Source: Acidovorax sp. Leaf160 (lineage in GTDB: Bacteria > Pseudomonadota > Gammaproteobacteria > Burkholderiales > Burkholderiaceae_C). From it: a stretch of 64,000 nucleotides of DNA. The stretch covers positions 363,416 to 427,415 of the forward strand of contig NZ_LMOV01000023.1 in NCBI RefSeq assembly GCF_001424265.1, read 5' to 3'. The first letter of the stretch is position 1. Each line of letters opens with the position of its first letter. The translations under genes were made by a program, and so were the position numbers. The notes under the pieces are model-generated. The model did no database searches. It saw only the letters and a list, made by a program, of their open reading frames with translations, and was not told where the DNA came from. Positions 19,417 to 27,567 of this stretch are shown here, piece by piece.

Positions 19417-19689
19417 TCAGGTGGTGGCCGTGTCCTGGCCCTGATCGGCCAGGTAGGCAGCCAGCCCGCGCAGGTACACCCGGCGGATGAAACTGGCGGC
19501 GCTGCGCTCTTCCAGCGCCGCCAGCTCGCGGGCCTGGTCCATTTCCTCGGGATGCAGCCGCACGCCGGCCTGCACCATCTTCGGCTTGGGTTCAGGTGCC
19601 ACGGGTTCGACCAGGCGGCCGCGCGCACGGCTGGCCTGCACCAGCGCCTGGAAGCTGCTCGGGGTGGTCGCGGCTTGCATCATGTTCAT
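19417..19689 (-). CDS. ribbon-helix-helix-like protein, 90 aa
   Basis: The segment VQAGVRLHPEEMDQARELAALEERSAASFIRRVYLRGLAAYLADQ has the strand–helix–helix pattern of a MetJ/Arc-type DNA-binding protein. Its first 98 bases overlap, in another frame, the end of the preceding gene, so one of the two ends may be mis-set. Probably an early regulator. Confidence 0.65.
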   Translation of the reverse strand: MNMMQAATTPSSFQALVQASRARGRLVEPVAPEPKPKMVQAGVRLHPEEMDQARELAALEERSAASFIRRVYLRGLAAYLADQGQDTATT

Positions 19690-19882
19690 CCTTCGTGTTG
19701 TCGATGGCCAATCTCGGGCCGGGCCGCTGGCCCGTCATTTCGTAAACGCTGCGCTCGATCTGCCTGCTAATCAGCAGCTCGATCACCGCAGTGGTGTTGG
19801 GCAGCCCGTAGTGCTTGCGCAGTAGCTCCAGGCGGCGCTCCATTTCGGCAGAGACTTCCACCTGGGTTTCTGTGGTTTGCAT
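19592..19882 (-). CDS. ribbon-helix-helix-like protein, up to 96 aa
   Basis: MQTTETQVEVSAEMERRLELLRKHYGLPNTTAVIELLISRQIERSVYEM is a plausible RHH or related DNA-binding domain. The last 33 residues lie in DNA also used by the next gene in another frame and are low-complexity. It is the second gene leftward from the early promoter. Confidence 0.6.
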   Translation of the reverse strand: MQTTETQVEVSAEMERRLELLRKHYGLPNTTAVIELLISRQIERSVYEMTGQRPGPRLAIDNTKDEHDASRDHPEQLPGAGAGQPCARPPGRTRGT

Positions 19883-19904
19883 CGGTCCATGGCTCTCATG
19901 CTCT

Positions 19905-20126
19905 TTAGCGGCCTGCGGGGGCGCCGTTTGCCGCGGTGGCTACGCCGAGCAGGCCCAGCTGCTGCAGCTCCTTTTCAGCGGCCCGCATGGCCATGCTCTC
20001 GATGAGCGTGGCTTTCTGCATGCCCAGGCGCTCAGCCAGTACGGCCAGCAGCTGCTGGTCCGCCTTCTTGAACCGCACGGTGTGACGGAACACGCGGGCG
20101 TGCTCTTCCCTGTTGTCGTATGCCAT
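19905..20126 (-). CDS. first early gene: small DNA-binding-like protein, 73 aa
   Basis: MAYDNREEHARVFRHTVRFKKADQQLLAVLAERLGMQKATLIESMAMRAAEKEL fits a ribbon-helix-helix protein (HTVRFKKAD strand, then two helices). As the first gene of the leftward operon, divergent from the repressor, it occupies the position of a Cox/Cro-type lytic regulator; that role is inferred from position. Confidence 0.68.
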   Translation of the reverse strand: MAYDNREEHARVFRHTVRFKKADQQLLAVLAERLGMQKATLIESMAMRAAEKELQQLGLLGVATAANGAPAGR

Positions 20127-20158
20127 TGCCAAAGCTCCCCGCCATGTGTGGCGGTGTG

Positions 20159-20203
20159 TACCATCGTGTTAGATGGCGTGTTTACCTGATGCGCCCGATG
20201 GTA
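20159..20203. promoter_or_regulatory. candidate repressor operator between early operon and repressor gene
   Basis: TACCATCG at 20159 and CGATGGTA at 20196 are perfect inverted copies 29 bases apart in the 104-bp divergent region. AGATGGCG at 20171 is a weaker related copy. The spacing suggests two operators or a looped site controlling both the early promoter and the repressor promoter. Confidence 0.5.
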
Positions 20204-20230
20204 ACGCAACTACTAGCGTATTACAACAAC

Positions 20231-20917
20231 ATGGACGAAAAAAGTAGCGCAAGCATTTCCGCTCGGTTCAAGCAAGAGCGTGAGCGTTTGGGCCTCACGC
20301 AGCAGGAGGTAGCTGCTGCGGGCAAGGTAGGGCACCGAACGGTGCAGGGGTGGGAGTCCGGCAACTTTGCCCCGAAAGCCGAGTTTCTGGCGCATGCCGC
20401 AACTATTGGCGTTGATGTGAGCTATGTCATTACCGGGGAGCGTGCCGGCACAAGGCTCTCTGGGCCTGTCCCCGCGCCCGCACCTGCCGACGATGTTGTG
20501 TCGTTGCCTTTGTTTAGCGCAACGGGCAGCATGGGACCGGGCAGCGACCTCATCACGGAAGACGTGATCCTGGGAAGCATTCCCGTTTCGCGGCGGTGGC
20601 TTGACCTCAATCTGCCGCGCAGCCGACCCGAGGCGCTGCAGCTTGTCCACGCCTACGGCGACAGCATGCTGGGCACACTGAATAGTGGTGATTTCGCTGT
20701 CGTGGACACGGACTGTCAGGTGGCCGACGTCGATGGGGTCTATGTGCTGCAAGCCAATGGCCAGCTCTTCATCAAGCGTGTGACGCGCAGGATGGACGGC
20801 GCCTATGTTGTGACCAGTGACAACCCGAACGTGCGCACCGTTGACGTGCTTGACGGCTCGCAACCAGTGCGAATTTGCGGGCGCGTGGTTTACGGGTGGA
20901 ACGGTAGAAGGTTTTGA
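20231..20917 (+). CDS. CI-like repressor with S24 peptidase domain
   Basis: 228 residues from ATG 20231. N-terminal helix-turn-helix (FKQERERLGLTQQEVAAAGKVGHRTVQGWESGNFAP) and C-terminal LexA-like domain with Ser145 (HAYGDSMLG) and Lys182 (LFIKRVTR), the Ser-Lys dyad. It should hold the prophage in lysogeny and may respond to SOS through self-cleavage or multimer change. P2 itself has a small repressor without this domain, so this is a lambda-style switch on a P2-like backbone. Its stop overlaps the start of the next gene. Confidence 0.92.
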   Translation: MDEKSSASISARFKQERERLGLTQQEVAAAGKVGHRTVQGWESGNFAPKAEFLAHAATIGVDVSYVITGERAGTRLSGPVPAPAPADDVVSLPLFSATGSMGPGSDLITEDVILGSIPVSRRWLDLNLPRSRPEALQLVHAYGDSMLGTLNSGDFAVVDTDCQVADVDGVYVLQANGQLFIKRVTRRMDGAYVVTSDNPNVRTVDVLDGSQPVRICGRVVYGWNGRRF

Positions 20918-21885
20918 TGGCCCCGCTGACCGACGCACAAGTTTCGTTCATCCTTGCCTGCACTCTCGCCGGGTGGGTCTTTGGCTGGATCGCGTTTGCA
21001 AATTGGCTTTCGGCGACTTACAACGCTCATAGGCTGGTGGCGCATGTCGCGGGCTTCGTCACGGGCGCCTTGTCAGCTTTCGCGTCAGCCTTGGTAGCTG
21101 GCGCCCTCGCCATGCCGCTTTCAGAAATAAGCGTGGTGTTTTTTTGCATCGGCGTTCTCCTGCTGGTACCGCATTGCCTGGCCCTACGCAGCGCTCGCAC
21201 ATTAGCCGTCCGCCTCGCGCGACCCGCCATATCGGTTCCACCTGTGGCCGCCCAGCCAGCGGGCCTCCCATCATCGCCACCGGTACCCGAGACATCAGCA
21301 CCTGCCCGACCGAAGGCCGTCGAACATCGTGCGGCAACATTCGAGCCGGCACCCCGGGCGCAGATCCTTCTGCCAAGCGTTTTTCGGTTCGGTTACTGCG
21401 ATCACATCGGCAACCACACTATCAGGACTGCCACTATCTCGAGTATTAGCACCAATGACAGAGGCGACTCTTACCTTGAGGGTTTCTGCCAGGATCGCCT
21501 CGAAAATCGCACTTTCCGCAGCGACCGCGTTCTAGGTGATCTGACCGATCTGACTACCGGCGAACTGATACCCGTTCGAGTGCTTTTGGAAGCCGAACAA
21601 CACAGCACGGTGATGGCGTATATACCCGCGCCAGTTCGACCTGCAGCGCGGTCGAAACAAAAAGAGTGGCAGAACTCCGTCTTGTTCACCGGCTTTACTG
21701 CAAAGCGCCGCGACCAGTTGGAAGACATCGCGCAAGCCGCCGGATGGTCTGTTCGTGCGACGGTGGGAAGCACGCTTGATTACCTGGTGATAGGCCCTCG
21801 CGCTGGTGCTTCAAAAGTGGCGAAGGCCGAGGCCCTTGGGGTCGCGGTTGTTGACGAAGAAACCTTTTTGTCGCTGGCCGTTTGA
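20914..21885 (+). CDS. membrane-anchored WYL-like–BRCT protein
   Basis: 323 residues, start overlapping the repressor stop (ATGATG), so co-expressed in the lysogen. Three hydrophobic segments (about 11-31, 43-65, 72-90) are followed by a proline/alanine-rich linker to about 150. A WYL-like beta domain follows (FRFGYCDHIGNHTIRTATI...YLEGFCQDRLENRTFRSDRV, 157-208), then a BRCT domain (VLFTGFTAKRRDQLEDIAQAAGW...GASKVAKAEALGVAVVDEETF, 256-318) much like the DNA-ligase BRCT. WYL domains bind nucleic-acid or nucleotide ligands, and BRCT domains bind DNA ends or phosphoproteins. I know no described phage protein with this order. Possible roles are DNA-damage sensing for induction or superinfection exclusion. 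Confidence 0.8.
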   Translation: MMAPLTDAQVSFILACTLAGWVFGWIAFANWLSATYNAHRLVAHVAGFVTGALSAFASALVAGALAMPLSEISVVFFCIGVLLLVPHCLALRSARTLAVRLARPAISVPPVAAQPAGLPSSPPVPETSAPARPKAVEHRAATFEPAPRAQILLPSVFRFGYCDHIGNHTIRTATISSISTNDRGDSYLEGFCQDRLENRTFRSDRVLGDLTDLTTGELIPVRVLLEAEQHSTVMAYIPAPVRPAARSKQKEWQNSVLFTGFTAKRRDQLEDIAQAAGWSVRATVGSTLDYLVIGPRAGASKVAKAEALGVAVVDEETFLSLAV

Positions 21886-22341
21886 CTAAGCGGCGAGCCG
21901 CTGTTCGACTTCCCATCCCAAGCATGCCAGGCCCACCGTGCGCGGCACCGGCTTTTCCCCGCTTAGGTAGTAGGCCAGCATGCGGCGTGACATGTCCAGC
22001 GCATCGGCTGCCGCCTGTTGCGTCAGGCCGTGGCGGTGCATCCACTCCATGAGCGTCTCGTGCGAATAGCCGCCGGCCTGCTCGATGGCTCGGGCGCGCA
22101 GGTTGTCGGCGGCCAGTTCTAGCGCGTCTCCGCTCCACTTGACGGAGCCGCCCCATTCGCCAAGCTTCGCGCGCTTGAACACGGCGGCATCCAGCAACGG
22201 GCTCAGCACGGGAGAGCGCTCCACGATGGGGTCGATGTCCACCTGCATCTCTTCGCCATCGGCGAAGGTGATCTGCAGAATTCCGCCGGCCCTGGCTTTT
22301 ACTGCCTGCAGCGTGAATTGCTTGCGGCTGTCCCTAGTCAT
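21886..22341 (-). CDS. DUF2442–HTH regulator, third gene of the BrnT/BrnA operon
   Basis: 151 residues from ATG 22341, a 4-base overlap with brnA. The N-terminal half (VKARAGGILQITFADGEEMQVDIDPIVERSP...LDAAVFKRAKLGEWGGSVKW) matches DUF2442. The C-terminal half (METLMEWMHRHGLTQQAAADALDMSRRMLAYYLSGEKPVP-like) is an XRE-type helix-turn-helix. DUF2442–HTH proteins are often antitoxin-like or partner genes in toxin operons. Here it could be a second autoregulator. Confidence 0.85.
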   Translation of the reverse strand: MTRDSRKQFTLQAVKARAGGILQITFADGEEMQVDIDPIVERSPVLSPLLDAAVFKRAKLGEWGGSVKWSGDALELAADNLRARAIEQAGGYSHETLMEWMHRHGLTQQAAADALDMSRRMLAYYLSGEKPVPRTVGLACLGWEVEQRLAA

Positions 22342-22640
22342 GCCACCAGCTTGCCGCGTCGCACGGCCTCGCGCAGCACCAGATTCACGCGGGTCTGCCA
22401 CCCAGTGCCCGTCGCCTTGATGGCGTCGAGCACGTCGGCATCCACGCGCATGGTCATCGGTACTTTGGTTTGTTCCGCCTTCGGGCGGCCTGGGCGGCGC
22501 AGTGGCTGCAAACGCATGGCCAGCTCCGCCGTCAGCTCCATGGCGTCGGGGTCTGCCGCAATCCCCCGGTTGATGGCTTCGTCTTCTGCTGCGGTCGGCA
22601 TGATGATGCCCGTTTTACTGCGACTGGATGGCTGTTTCAT
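22338..22640 (-). CDS. brnA: BrnA-family antitoxin
   Basis: 100 residues. RPGRPKAEQTKVPMTMRVDADVLDAIKATGTGWQTRVNLVLREAV is the BrnA ribbon-helix-helix end with the conserved GxGWQTRxNxxLR motif. The N-terminal part should mask the BrnT toxin. Its start overlaps the end of brnT by 26 bases. BrnA normally represses its own operon by binding an inverted repeat; one is present just upstream of brnT. Confidence 0.93.
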   Translation of the reverse strand: MKQPSSRSKTGIIMPTAAEDEAINRGIAADPDAMELTAELAMRLQPLRRPGRPKAEQTKVPMTMRVDADVLDAIKATGTGWQTRVNLVLREAVRRGKLVA

Positions 22641-22893
22641 AGTGCTTCACCTCACGACTATTGGCCTTGCGCAAGCTGATGATTCGCATCGTCTCGCCGC
22701 GCTGCACGAACACCACGGAGTACAGCCGTCTATCGATCAGCGTATACCCCACCTCTCGCACCTCGTTGTAGTCCGCCCGGCTGTCGACATGGCACAAGAC
22801 GGCCGACCAATCGATTTCCCGAGCCAACGCCAGAGACACGCCGTGCTTCTGCAGATTGACTGCATCTTTCTGGGTGTCATACTCTGTGTGCAT
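22615..22893 (-). CDS. brnT: BrnT-family ribonuclease toxin
   Basis: 92 residues, the usual BrnT length: YDTQKDAVNLQKHGVSLALAREIDWS, then GYTLIDRRLYSVVFVQRGETMRIISLRKANSREVKHYE. The K-x-x-x-N-x-x-K-H-G and R-I-I-S-x-R-K-A motifs of this RelE-like RNase are intact. It lies downstream of gene D in the same direction, so it is a stability or defence module inserted at the tail-gene end of the prophage. Confidence 0.94.
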   Translation of the reverse strand: MHTEYDTQKDAVNLQKHGVSLALAREIDWSAVLCHVDSRADYNEVREVGYTLIDRRLYSVVFVQRGETMRIISLRKANSREVKHYETAIQSQ

Positions 22894-22901
22894 GCGATTA
22901 T

Positions 22902-22945
22902 TGTATGTACGGATATCTTCTAATGCAAGTCTTTCCGTACATACA
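22902..22945. promoter_or_regulatory. inverted-repeat operator of the BrnT/BrnA operon
   Basis: TGTATGTACGGA at 22902-22913 and TCCGTACATACA at 22934-22945 are perfect 12-bp inverted copies with a 20-base AT-rich spacer. They lie exactly between the end of gene D and the start of brnT. Very likely the BrnA site overlapping the operon promoter. Confidence 0.7.
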
Positions 22946-24022
22946 TCAATTGGTGGTCACGTCCTCTTCCGCTTCAGGTGAACTTTCTGCCGCTTCGGGC
23001 TCGCGCGCCTTTGTTTCGCGCTGCTGCAGTTCCAGTTCCAGCCGGGTGGTCAGCCCATTGTTTTCCAGGCTGTGCTCCACCGTCTTGCACAGCCAGCCGG
23101 TGCCGTCGATCTCAGGTTTCCAGCCGCGCACGTTCACCGGGGTCTGCACCATCAGCGCAGGCTGACCGATGGCCAGGGCGATTTCCAGAGTGGCTGCGCC
23201 GCGCGCAATGCGTCCCTGCTCGGCCCGGGCGGCGCGCAGCGCACTGGACTTGCTGGCGTAGCTGTGCGGCAGGGTCTTGAGGTTCGCTTCATCCCCGGCG
23301 ATGGCCTCTTTCCGGTCGGCCGCCTTGTTGTCGTACCAATAGGCCCGCACGCCGCTATAGCTGTCGCGCGCGGCCGAGTGGTAGCGGTGCTGGTCGCCGG
23401 CTTCACGGGTCAGCAGGATGGCTTCCATCTGCTGGCCTGCGGCGTTCGTGGTGCTGCCGATGGGCAGGAACACTAGGCGGCCTTTCTTCACGGTGGCCAC
23501 GGCGTCGTGCTGCCGCCCCAGGCGGGTGAGGAAATGCACGTCGCTCTCGTTCGTCTGGTCGATGTGCTGCACGGCGATGCTGGCCAGGGCGTCGTCCACC
23601 TTGGGCTGGAGCTTGTTCTTGGCCGCGATGTCTCGCACGATCTGGCCCAGCGTCGCGCCATGCCAGCTCTGTGTGGCCCGCTGCCGCAGCGTGGCGCGCA
23701 GCTCGGCGCTGCGGCAGCGCAGCTGCACCACGTCAGGGGCGCCCGTGTGCTCGATCTCGTCCACGGTGTAGGTGCCCTTGTCGATCATTCCGGTGTGCCG
23801 GTAGCCCAGCTGCACCGCCACGGTCGCACCCACCGGGGGCAGTGCCAGATTGCCCAGCGCGTCGTCCAGCGTGATGTCCAGCTGGTCGGCTTCCTCGCCG
23901 CGGCTCTCGCGCAGCCGCAGGCGCATGAGCAGCGGGCGCACGGTGGCGGTGATGTCGCGCCCGTTCACCACCAGGGCGTACTGCACCTGGCGGTGCGGGG
24001 TGTCGGTGCTGTTCGGCGCCAT
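22946..24022 (-). CDS. D: late control/baseplate hub protein D
   Basis: 358 residues from ATG 24022, near P2 gpD (387). Contains the phage_GPD pattern: YALVVNGRDITATVRPLLMRLRLRESRGEEADQLDITLDD, then ATQSWHGATLGQIVRDIAAKNKL and LTRLGRQHDAVATVKKGRLVFLP. It forms the tail-tip hub. Last gene of the F–E–T–U–D late operon. The start was chosen at MAPNSTDT because the extension upstream runs into gene U. Confidence 0.94.
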   Translation of the reverse strand: MAPNSTDTPHRQVQYALVVNGRDITATVRPLLMRLRLRESRGEEADQLDITLDDALGNLALPPVGATVAVQLGYRHTGMIDKGTYTVDEIEHTGAPDVVQLRCRSAELRATLRQRATQSWHGATLGQIVRDIAAKNKLQPKVDDALASIAVQHIDQTNESDVHFLTRLGRQHDAVATVKKGRLVFLPIGSTTNAAGQQMEAILLTREAGDQHRYHSAARDSYSGVRAYWYDNKAADRKEAIAGDEANLKTLPHSYASKSSALRAARAEQGRIARGAATLEIALAIGQPALMVQTPVNVRGWKPEIDGTGWLCKTVEHSLENNGLTTRLELELQQRETKAREPEAAESSPEAEEDVTTN

Positions 24023-24024
24023 GG

Positions 24025-24489
24025 CTATTCGGTCCACCAATCCCAATCGTCGCCGCTCCACCAGTCGCCCCAGTCGTCGCCGCCATCGGTGCCGCCGGCC
24101 GGGTCGGCGAGCGCGTCGTCCACCCGGGCCAGGTTGATGGTGAATTCCACCCGGCGCGCCACGCCTTCGCGCACGAAGATGCTGCCGGTTTCCTCGATGC
24201 TCTCGATCACCCAGGCGCCGAAGGCCTCGCCGGCCCCGTTGACCAGTGCATACGCGGCGCCCTTGTCGGCCATGCCGCGCAGCCGGTCAAGGGCCAGGCG
24301 ATCGCCCATGAACTCAGGCGCCAGCAGGCCAGACAAGCAAAGGGTCTCGTCGCCAGGCCCAACGAACTGCCGGGCCGGCCTGGCGCCCACCCGGCTGTTG
24401 CTCGGGTGGCGCCAGGCGCTGCTGCGCCGCAGCTCTTGGAATGCCAGGGTGTTGAGGGCAAAGACGAATTGCCCCAGCGCGGCCATCAT
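24025..24489 (-). CDS. U: tail protein U
   Basis: 154 residues, like P2 gpU (159). MMAALGQFVFALNTLAFQELRRSSAWRHPSNSRVGARPARQFVGPGDETLCLSGLLAPEF is the family's start. The end is a Trp/Asp-rich tail (DDWGDWWSGDDWDWW), longer and more acidic than in P2, which is unusual. Acts in tail completion; stops 2 bases before the gpD start. Confidence 0.93.
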   Translation of the reverse strand: MMAALGQFVFALNTLAFQELRRSSAWRHPSNSRVGARPARQFVGPGDETLCLSGLLAPEFMGDRLALDRLRGMADKGAAYALVNGAGEAFGAWVIESIEETGSIFVREGVARRVEFTINLARVDDALADPAGGTDGGDDWGDWWSGDDWDWWTE

Positions 24490-24509
24490 GGTGGTGCGTC
24501 CTTCTTCGG

Positions 24510-27155
24510 TCAGTCGATGTCAGAGAGGCGGCTGAAACGGCGGCTGTCGCGTTCGCGTTCACGCCGGTCGAGTTCAGCGGCCACGGCCCGGGCAATGGCT
24601 TGGGCGTCCATGCCGGCAGCGGCATTGATCGTGATCTGGTAGCTACTGCCGGAAGCGGCAGGCCCGGGCGCTGCGAACGGCTGACTCACTGCGGCCATCG
24701 GCGCCATGGCCGGCATCCCGCCCGCAGCCATTGCCAGATCCGGCATCGCCAGCGGCACCGCGGCGGCGGCTGCCATGCCCAACGCCGCCACGCGGACGCC
24801 GGCCGAGCTGCGTTCAATGCCGAGGGCCGCGCCTTCGCCCACGTAGCCGCCCAGCTGCATGAAAACGCGGCTCGGGCTGCGGATGCCCAGCTTTTCCTTG
24901 AACCAGTCGATGGAGTCGCCGGCCACCATGCTGATGGCGTCTCGCACTGCGGCGATGCGGCTGGTGATGCCGTTGGCCATCCCCTGCACGATGGCCACGC
25001 CCGCATCGAAGAACTGCGTGCCAAGGCCTCGCACGTAGTTCGCCGCGGCCATCACTGCGGCGCCGATGTCATCCTTGAGCAGCCAGAACCCGCCGACCAC
25101 GTCGGCCCACCGCGAATAGAGCATGTTGGCTGCCAGGGCCAGCAGGCTGACGGGGCCACCGGCAATTCGCAGCAGCACCGCGCCCCAGCGCAGGGCGGCC
25201 GGCAGGTAGGCGGCGAGTGCAGAGCCCCAGGCGCTGAGCCATTGCGCGCCGCGCAGGAGCCACGGGCCCAGGCGCGCCACCGCGCCACCGGCCCATGCCC
25301 ATGCGCGGGCCAGCATGCCGATGGCCGGTGTCAGCACTCGCACTTGGCCCCAGGCAAAAAGCGCTTGCGCTGCGGTGGTGAGCGCTGGCGCCACGCGCGC
25401 TACGGTCCCGCCCCACCCCGTGAACGCCAGCATCAACCGCGCGAACATCAAGCGCAGCAGCATTCCCTTCACCATGAGCAACCCCAGCGGCAGAAGCACG
25501 GCGCCCATTGCGGCGGACGCCAGGCCCAACACCACTACGGCTTTCAGAATCCCGCCGACGAGTGCGGGGTTGGCTTGCATCCAGGCCGTGAATCCCTCCA
25601 GCAGTGGGTTGATGATCCGGAACACCTCCAGCAGCGGGGCTTTCAACGTCTCGCCTGCCACGGCCATGGCGTTGAACCCGCGGTTCTTCTGCATCTGCAG
25701 CTGCGCGCTCAGCGTGGCATTGCGTGCCTGCGCTTCGCGGGTCATGCTGCCTTCGCCTGCGCTCCCGTTCGCCAGTTCCATCTGGCGGGTCAGTTCCTCC
25801 GGCTTGTCCACCAGCTTGGCCAGGGTGTCGCTGTGCTCCAGTCCCACCATTTCGGCCATCACGCCGATCCGGTTGTCTTCTGGCAAGGAGCGGATGGCCT
25901 CGGCGACCTTCAACAGCGTGCCGGCCGCGTCCTTCGCCATGCCCTTTTGTATCTGCTCGGTGGTCATGCCGATCTCGGCCACTGCGGCCTTGAACTTCTT
26001 CGTTCCCTTCGTGGCAGCTGCGAACTTCGTGAAGATGGCATTGATGGCCGTCCCGGCGGTTTCCGCGCGCTCGCCCAACGTCAACAAGGTGCTGCCGAGG
26101 GCTGCAGAGTTCGCGGCCGAGATGCCTACCGTCGATGCCACGCCGCTGGTGCGGTTCAGCACGTCGATGATGTCCGCACCCTTGCTGATGGCGTTGTCGT
26201 CAAGGTAATTGATCGAGTCCGCAAGGCCGCGAATCTGCGTGACCGGAATCTTGAAGTTCTTGGCCACCTTGCCCATGCTTTCGGCCAGCTGGTCAGGCAC
26301 CGCATCGAAGGCGGTAGCCATCTCGCTGGAAAGCTCCACGAACGCCCCGAGTTCTTCGGTGGGCACTTCCATCCGAGCAGCCGCCGTGGTCATCGCCGCG
26401 ATCTGCACCGTGGTCTGCGGCAGCCGGGTGGAAAGCTCACGCACCTGCTTTTCCACGTCGCGGTAGACCTGGGTCAGATTGCCGGCGTTGTCCCTGGCGC
26501 CCGCCACCTGCCGAGCAATGCCCAGCATCGCGTCTTCGTGCTGGATGAAGGTGCCCACTGGGGCCAGGCCGGTGGCCACGGTGCGCCGGCCGGCAGCGAT
26601 GGCGCCGGCACCGCCCGCAGCCACCATGGCCCCATGCATGGCAACGCGACCGTGCGCTTTCTCCAGAGCCGCCATGCGCTGGTAGGCCGCATGCTTGCGC
26701 TGCAGGGCTTGCGTGGTCTTGTCGATCTGGGCGGACAGCTGCGCTTCCGCCGCTGCAGGGTTGGATATGCCGCGAGACTCCATCACGGCGCGAGCGCGGC
26801 GTGCGGCGCTGGCTTGCTGCTCAAAGCTGGCCGTCAGGCGCCGCACCACGGCAGCCGCCGCTCGCAGTTGCACGGCATGTGCTTTTTGAGCTTCTGCCCC
26901 TTGGTGTGTCTGCGCGGCCAGTTCGGCGTGGCCCTGCCTTGCCGCCTGCAGCTGGGCGCGGGTGGTGCGCAGTTGTTCGGCGGTGCGTTTGAAAGCCGCC
27001 ACTGCGCGCTGTTGGCTCTCCAGCTTCTTCAAGGCAGCTTCGGCCTGGCTCAGATCGCCCGCAAGCGCACGTGCGCCACTGCCCATGCGCTTGAGCGGCG
27101 CGGTCACTTTATCCACCGCCGCCAACAGGACTTCGAGCCGCAGTTTGTCAGCCAT
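24510..27155 (-). CDS. T: tail tape-measure protein T
   Basis: 881 residues (P2 gpT 815). N-terminal coiled coil (about 1-190), the TIGR01760-type core around MGKVAKNFKIPVTQIRGLADSINYLDDNAISKGADIIDVLNRTSG, then several hydrophobic segments (about 530-720) and a conserved end with DSIDWFKEKLGIRSPSRVFMQLGGYVGEGAALGIERS. It sets tail length and is injected with the DNA. The protein length fits a myovirus tail slightly longer than P2's. Confidence 0.95.
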   Translation of the reverse strand: MADKLRLEVLLAAVDKVTAPLKRMGSGARALAGDLSQAEAALKKLESQQRAVAAFKRTAEQLRTTRAQLQAARQGHAELAAQTHQGAEAQKAHAVQLRAAAAVVRRLTASFEQQASAARRARAVMESRGISNPAAAEAQLSAQIDKTTQALQRKHAAYQRMAALEKAHGRVAMHGAMVAAGGAGAIAAGRRTVATGLAPVGTFIQHEDAMLGIARQVAGARDNAGNLTQVYRDVEKQVRELSTRLPQTTVQIAAMTTAAARMEVPTEELGAFVELSSEMATAFDAVPDQLAESMGKVAKNFKIPVTQIRGLADSINYLDDNAISKGADIIDVLNRTSGVASTVGISAANSAALGSTLLTLGERAETAGTAINAIFTKFAAATKGTKKFKAAVAEIGMTTEQIQKGMAKDAAGTLLKVAEAIRSLPEDNRIGVMAEMVGLEHSDTLAKLVDKPEELTRQMELANGSAGEGSMTREAQARNATLSAQLQMQKNRGFNAMAVAGETLKAPLLEVFRIINPLLEGFTAWMQANPALVGGILKAVVVLGLASAAMGAVLLPLGLLMVKGMLLRLMFARLMLAFTGWGGTVARVAPALTTAAQALFAWGQVRVLTPAIGMLARAWAWAGGAVARLGPWLLRGAQWLSAWGSALAAYLPAALRWGAVLLRIAGGPVSLLALAANMLYSRWADVVGGFWLLKDDIGAAVMAAANYVRGLGTQFFDAGVAIVQGMANGITSRIAAVRDAISMVAGDSIDWFKEKLGIRSPSRVFMQLGGYVGEGAALGIERSSAGVRVAALGMAAAAAVPLAMPDLAMAAGGMPAMAPMAAVSQPFAAPGPAASGSSYQITINAAAGMDAQAIARAVAAELDRRERERDSRRFSRLSDID

Positions 27156-27194
27156 ACCGCACCCCGTTGCAAGGGGCGGCGCAGGACGCGCGGG

Positions 27195-27410
27195 TCAGTT
27201 GATAGGCGGGAGCCCGGCAGCCACGCGGGTGCGGCGAATCAGCGCAGCCAGCTGGCCGGCACGATGCGGCGCATCGGGCATCGGCTCGGGAACAATCTGG
27301 CGCATGACCGCACCGCCGGCCAGGCCGCAGAGCCACACGAAGGCCAACACGGCACCGACCACCAGCGAGATGCAGAAGAAAGACGTAACGAGGACGAGAG
27401 TGGTGCCCAT
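27195..27410 (-). CDS. small membrane protein, 71 aa, between E' and T
   Basis: MGTTLVLVTSFFCISLVVGAVLAFVWLCGLAGGAV is one strong hydrophobic segment, or two close ones, followed by a basic tail. It has no P2 counterpart at this position that I know. The start at 27410 lies 21 bases after the E' stop and the gene ends 40 bases before gene T. Could be a moron gene, for example an exclusion factor. Confidence 0.6.
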   Translation of the reverse strand: MGTTLVLVTSFFCISLVVGAVLAFVWLCGLAGGAVMRQIVPEPMPDAPHRAGQLAALIRRTRVAAGLPPIN

Positions 27411-27430
27411 TGGTGGACATGTTATCGCTT

Positions 27431-27559
27431 TCAGTCGGCCGATGCGTGCTGCTGGTTGTGGCGTTCAACCGCACGCTGCCGCCAGGCCATGAGTTCGCCC
27501 ACTTCCATGGTCTGCATGGCGATAGGGGGCCAGTGAAAGAGCATGGCCACGTCGGCCAT
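27431..27559 (-). CDS. E': E' reading frame (GpE-family tail protein)
   Basis: MADVAMLFHWPPIAMQTMEV...RHNQQHASAD: 42 residues if started at ATG 27559. It matches the small GpE/E' family found after gene E in P2-like phages. It overlaps nothing in frame with E, but the -1 frame from the TTTTTTG site in E runs without a stop into it, so its main product should be the E–E' fusion, acting as a tail-assembly chaperone for the tape measure. Confidence 0.85.
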   Translation of the reverse strand: MADVAMLFHWPPIAMQTMEVGELMAWRQRAVERHNQQHASAD

Positions 27560-27567
27560 GGCGTCTT

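Noticed and set aside
24600-27536. Very long plus-strand frame (978 codons) opposite the tape-measure gene
   Set aside because: His/Arg/Gly-rich with no motifs; the minus-strand protein has clear tape-measure features.
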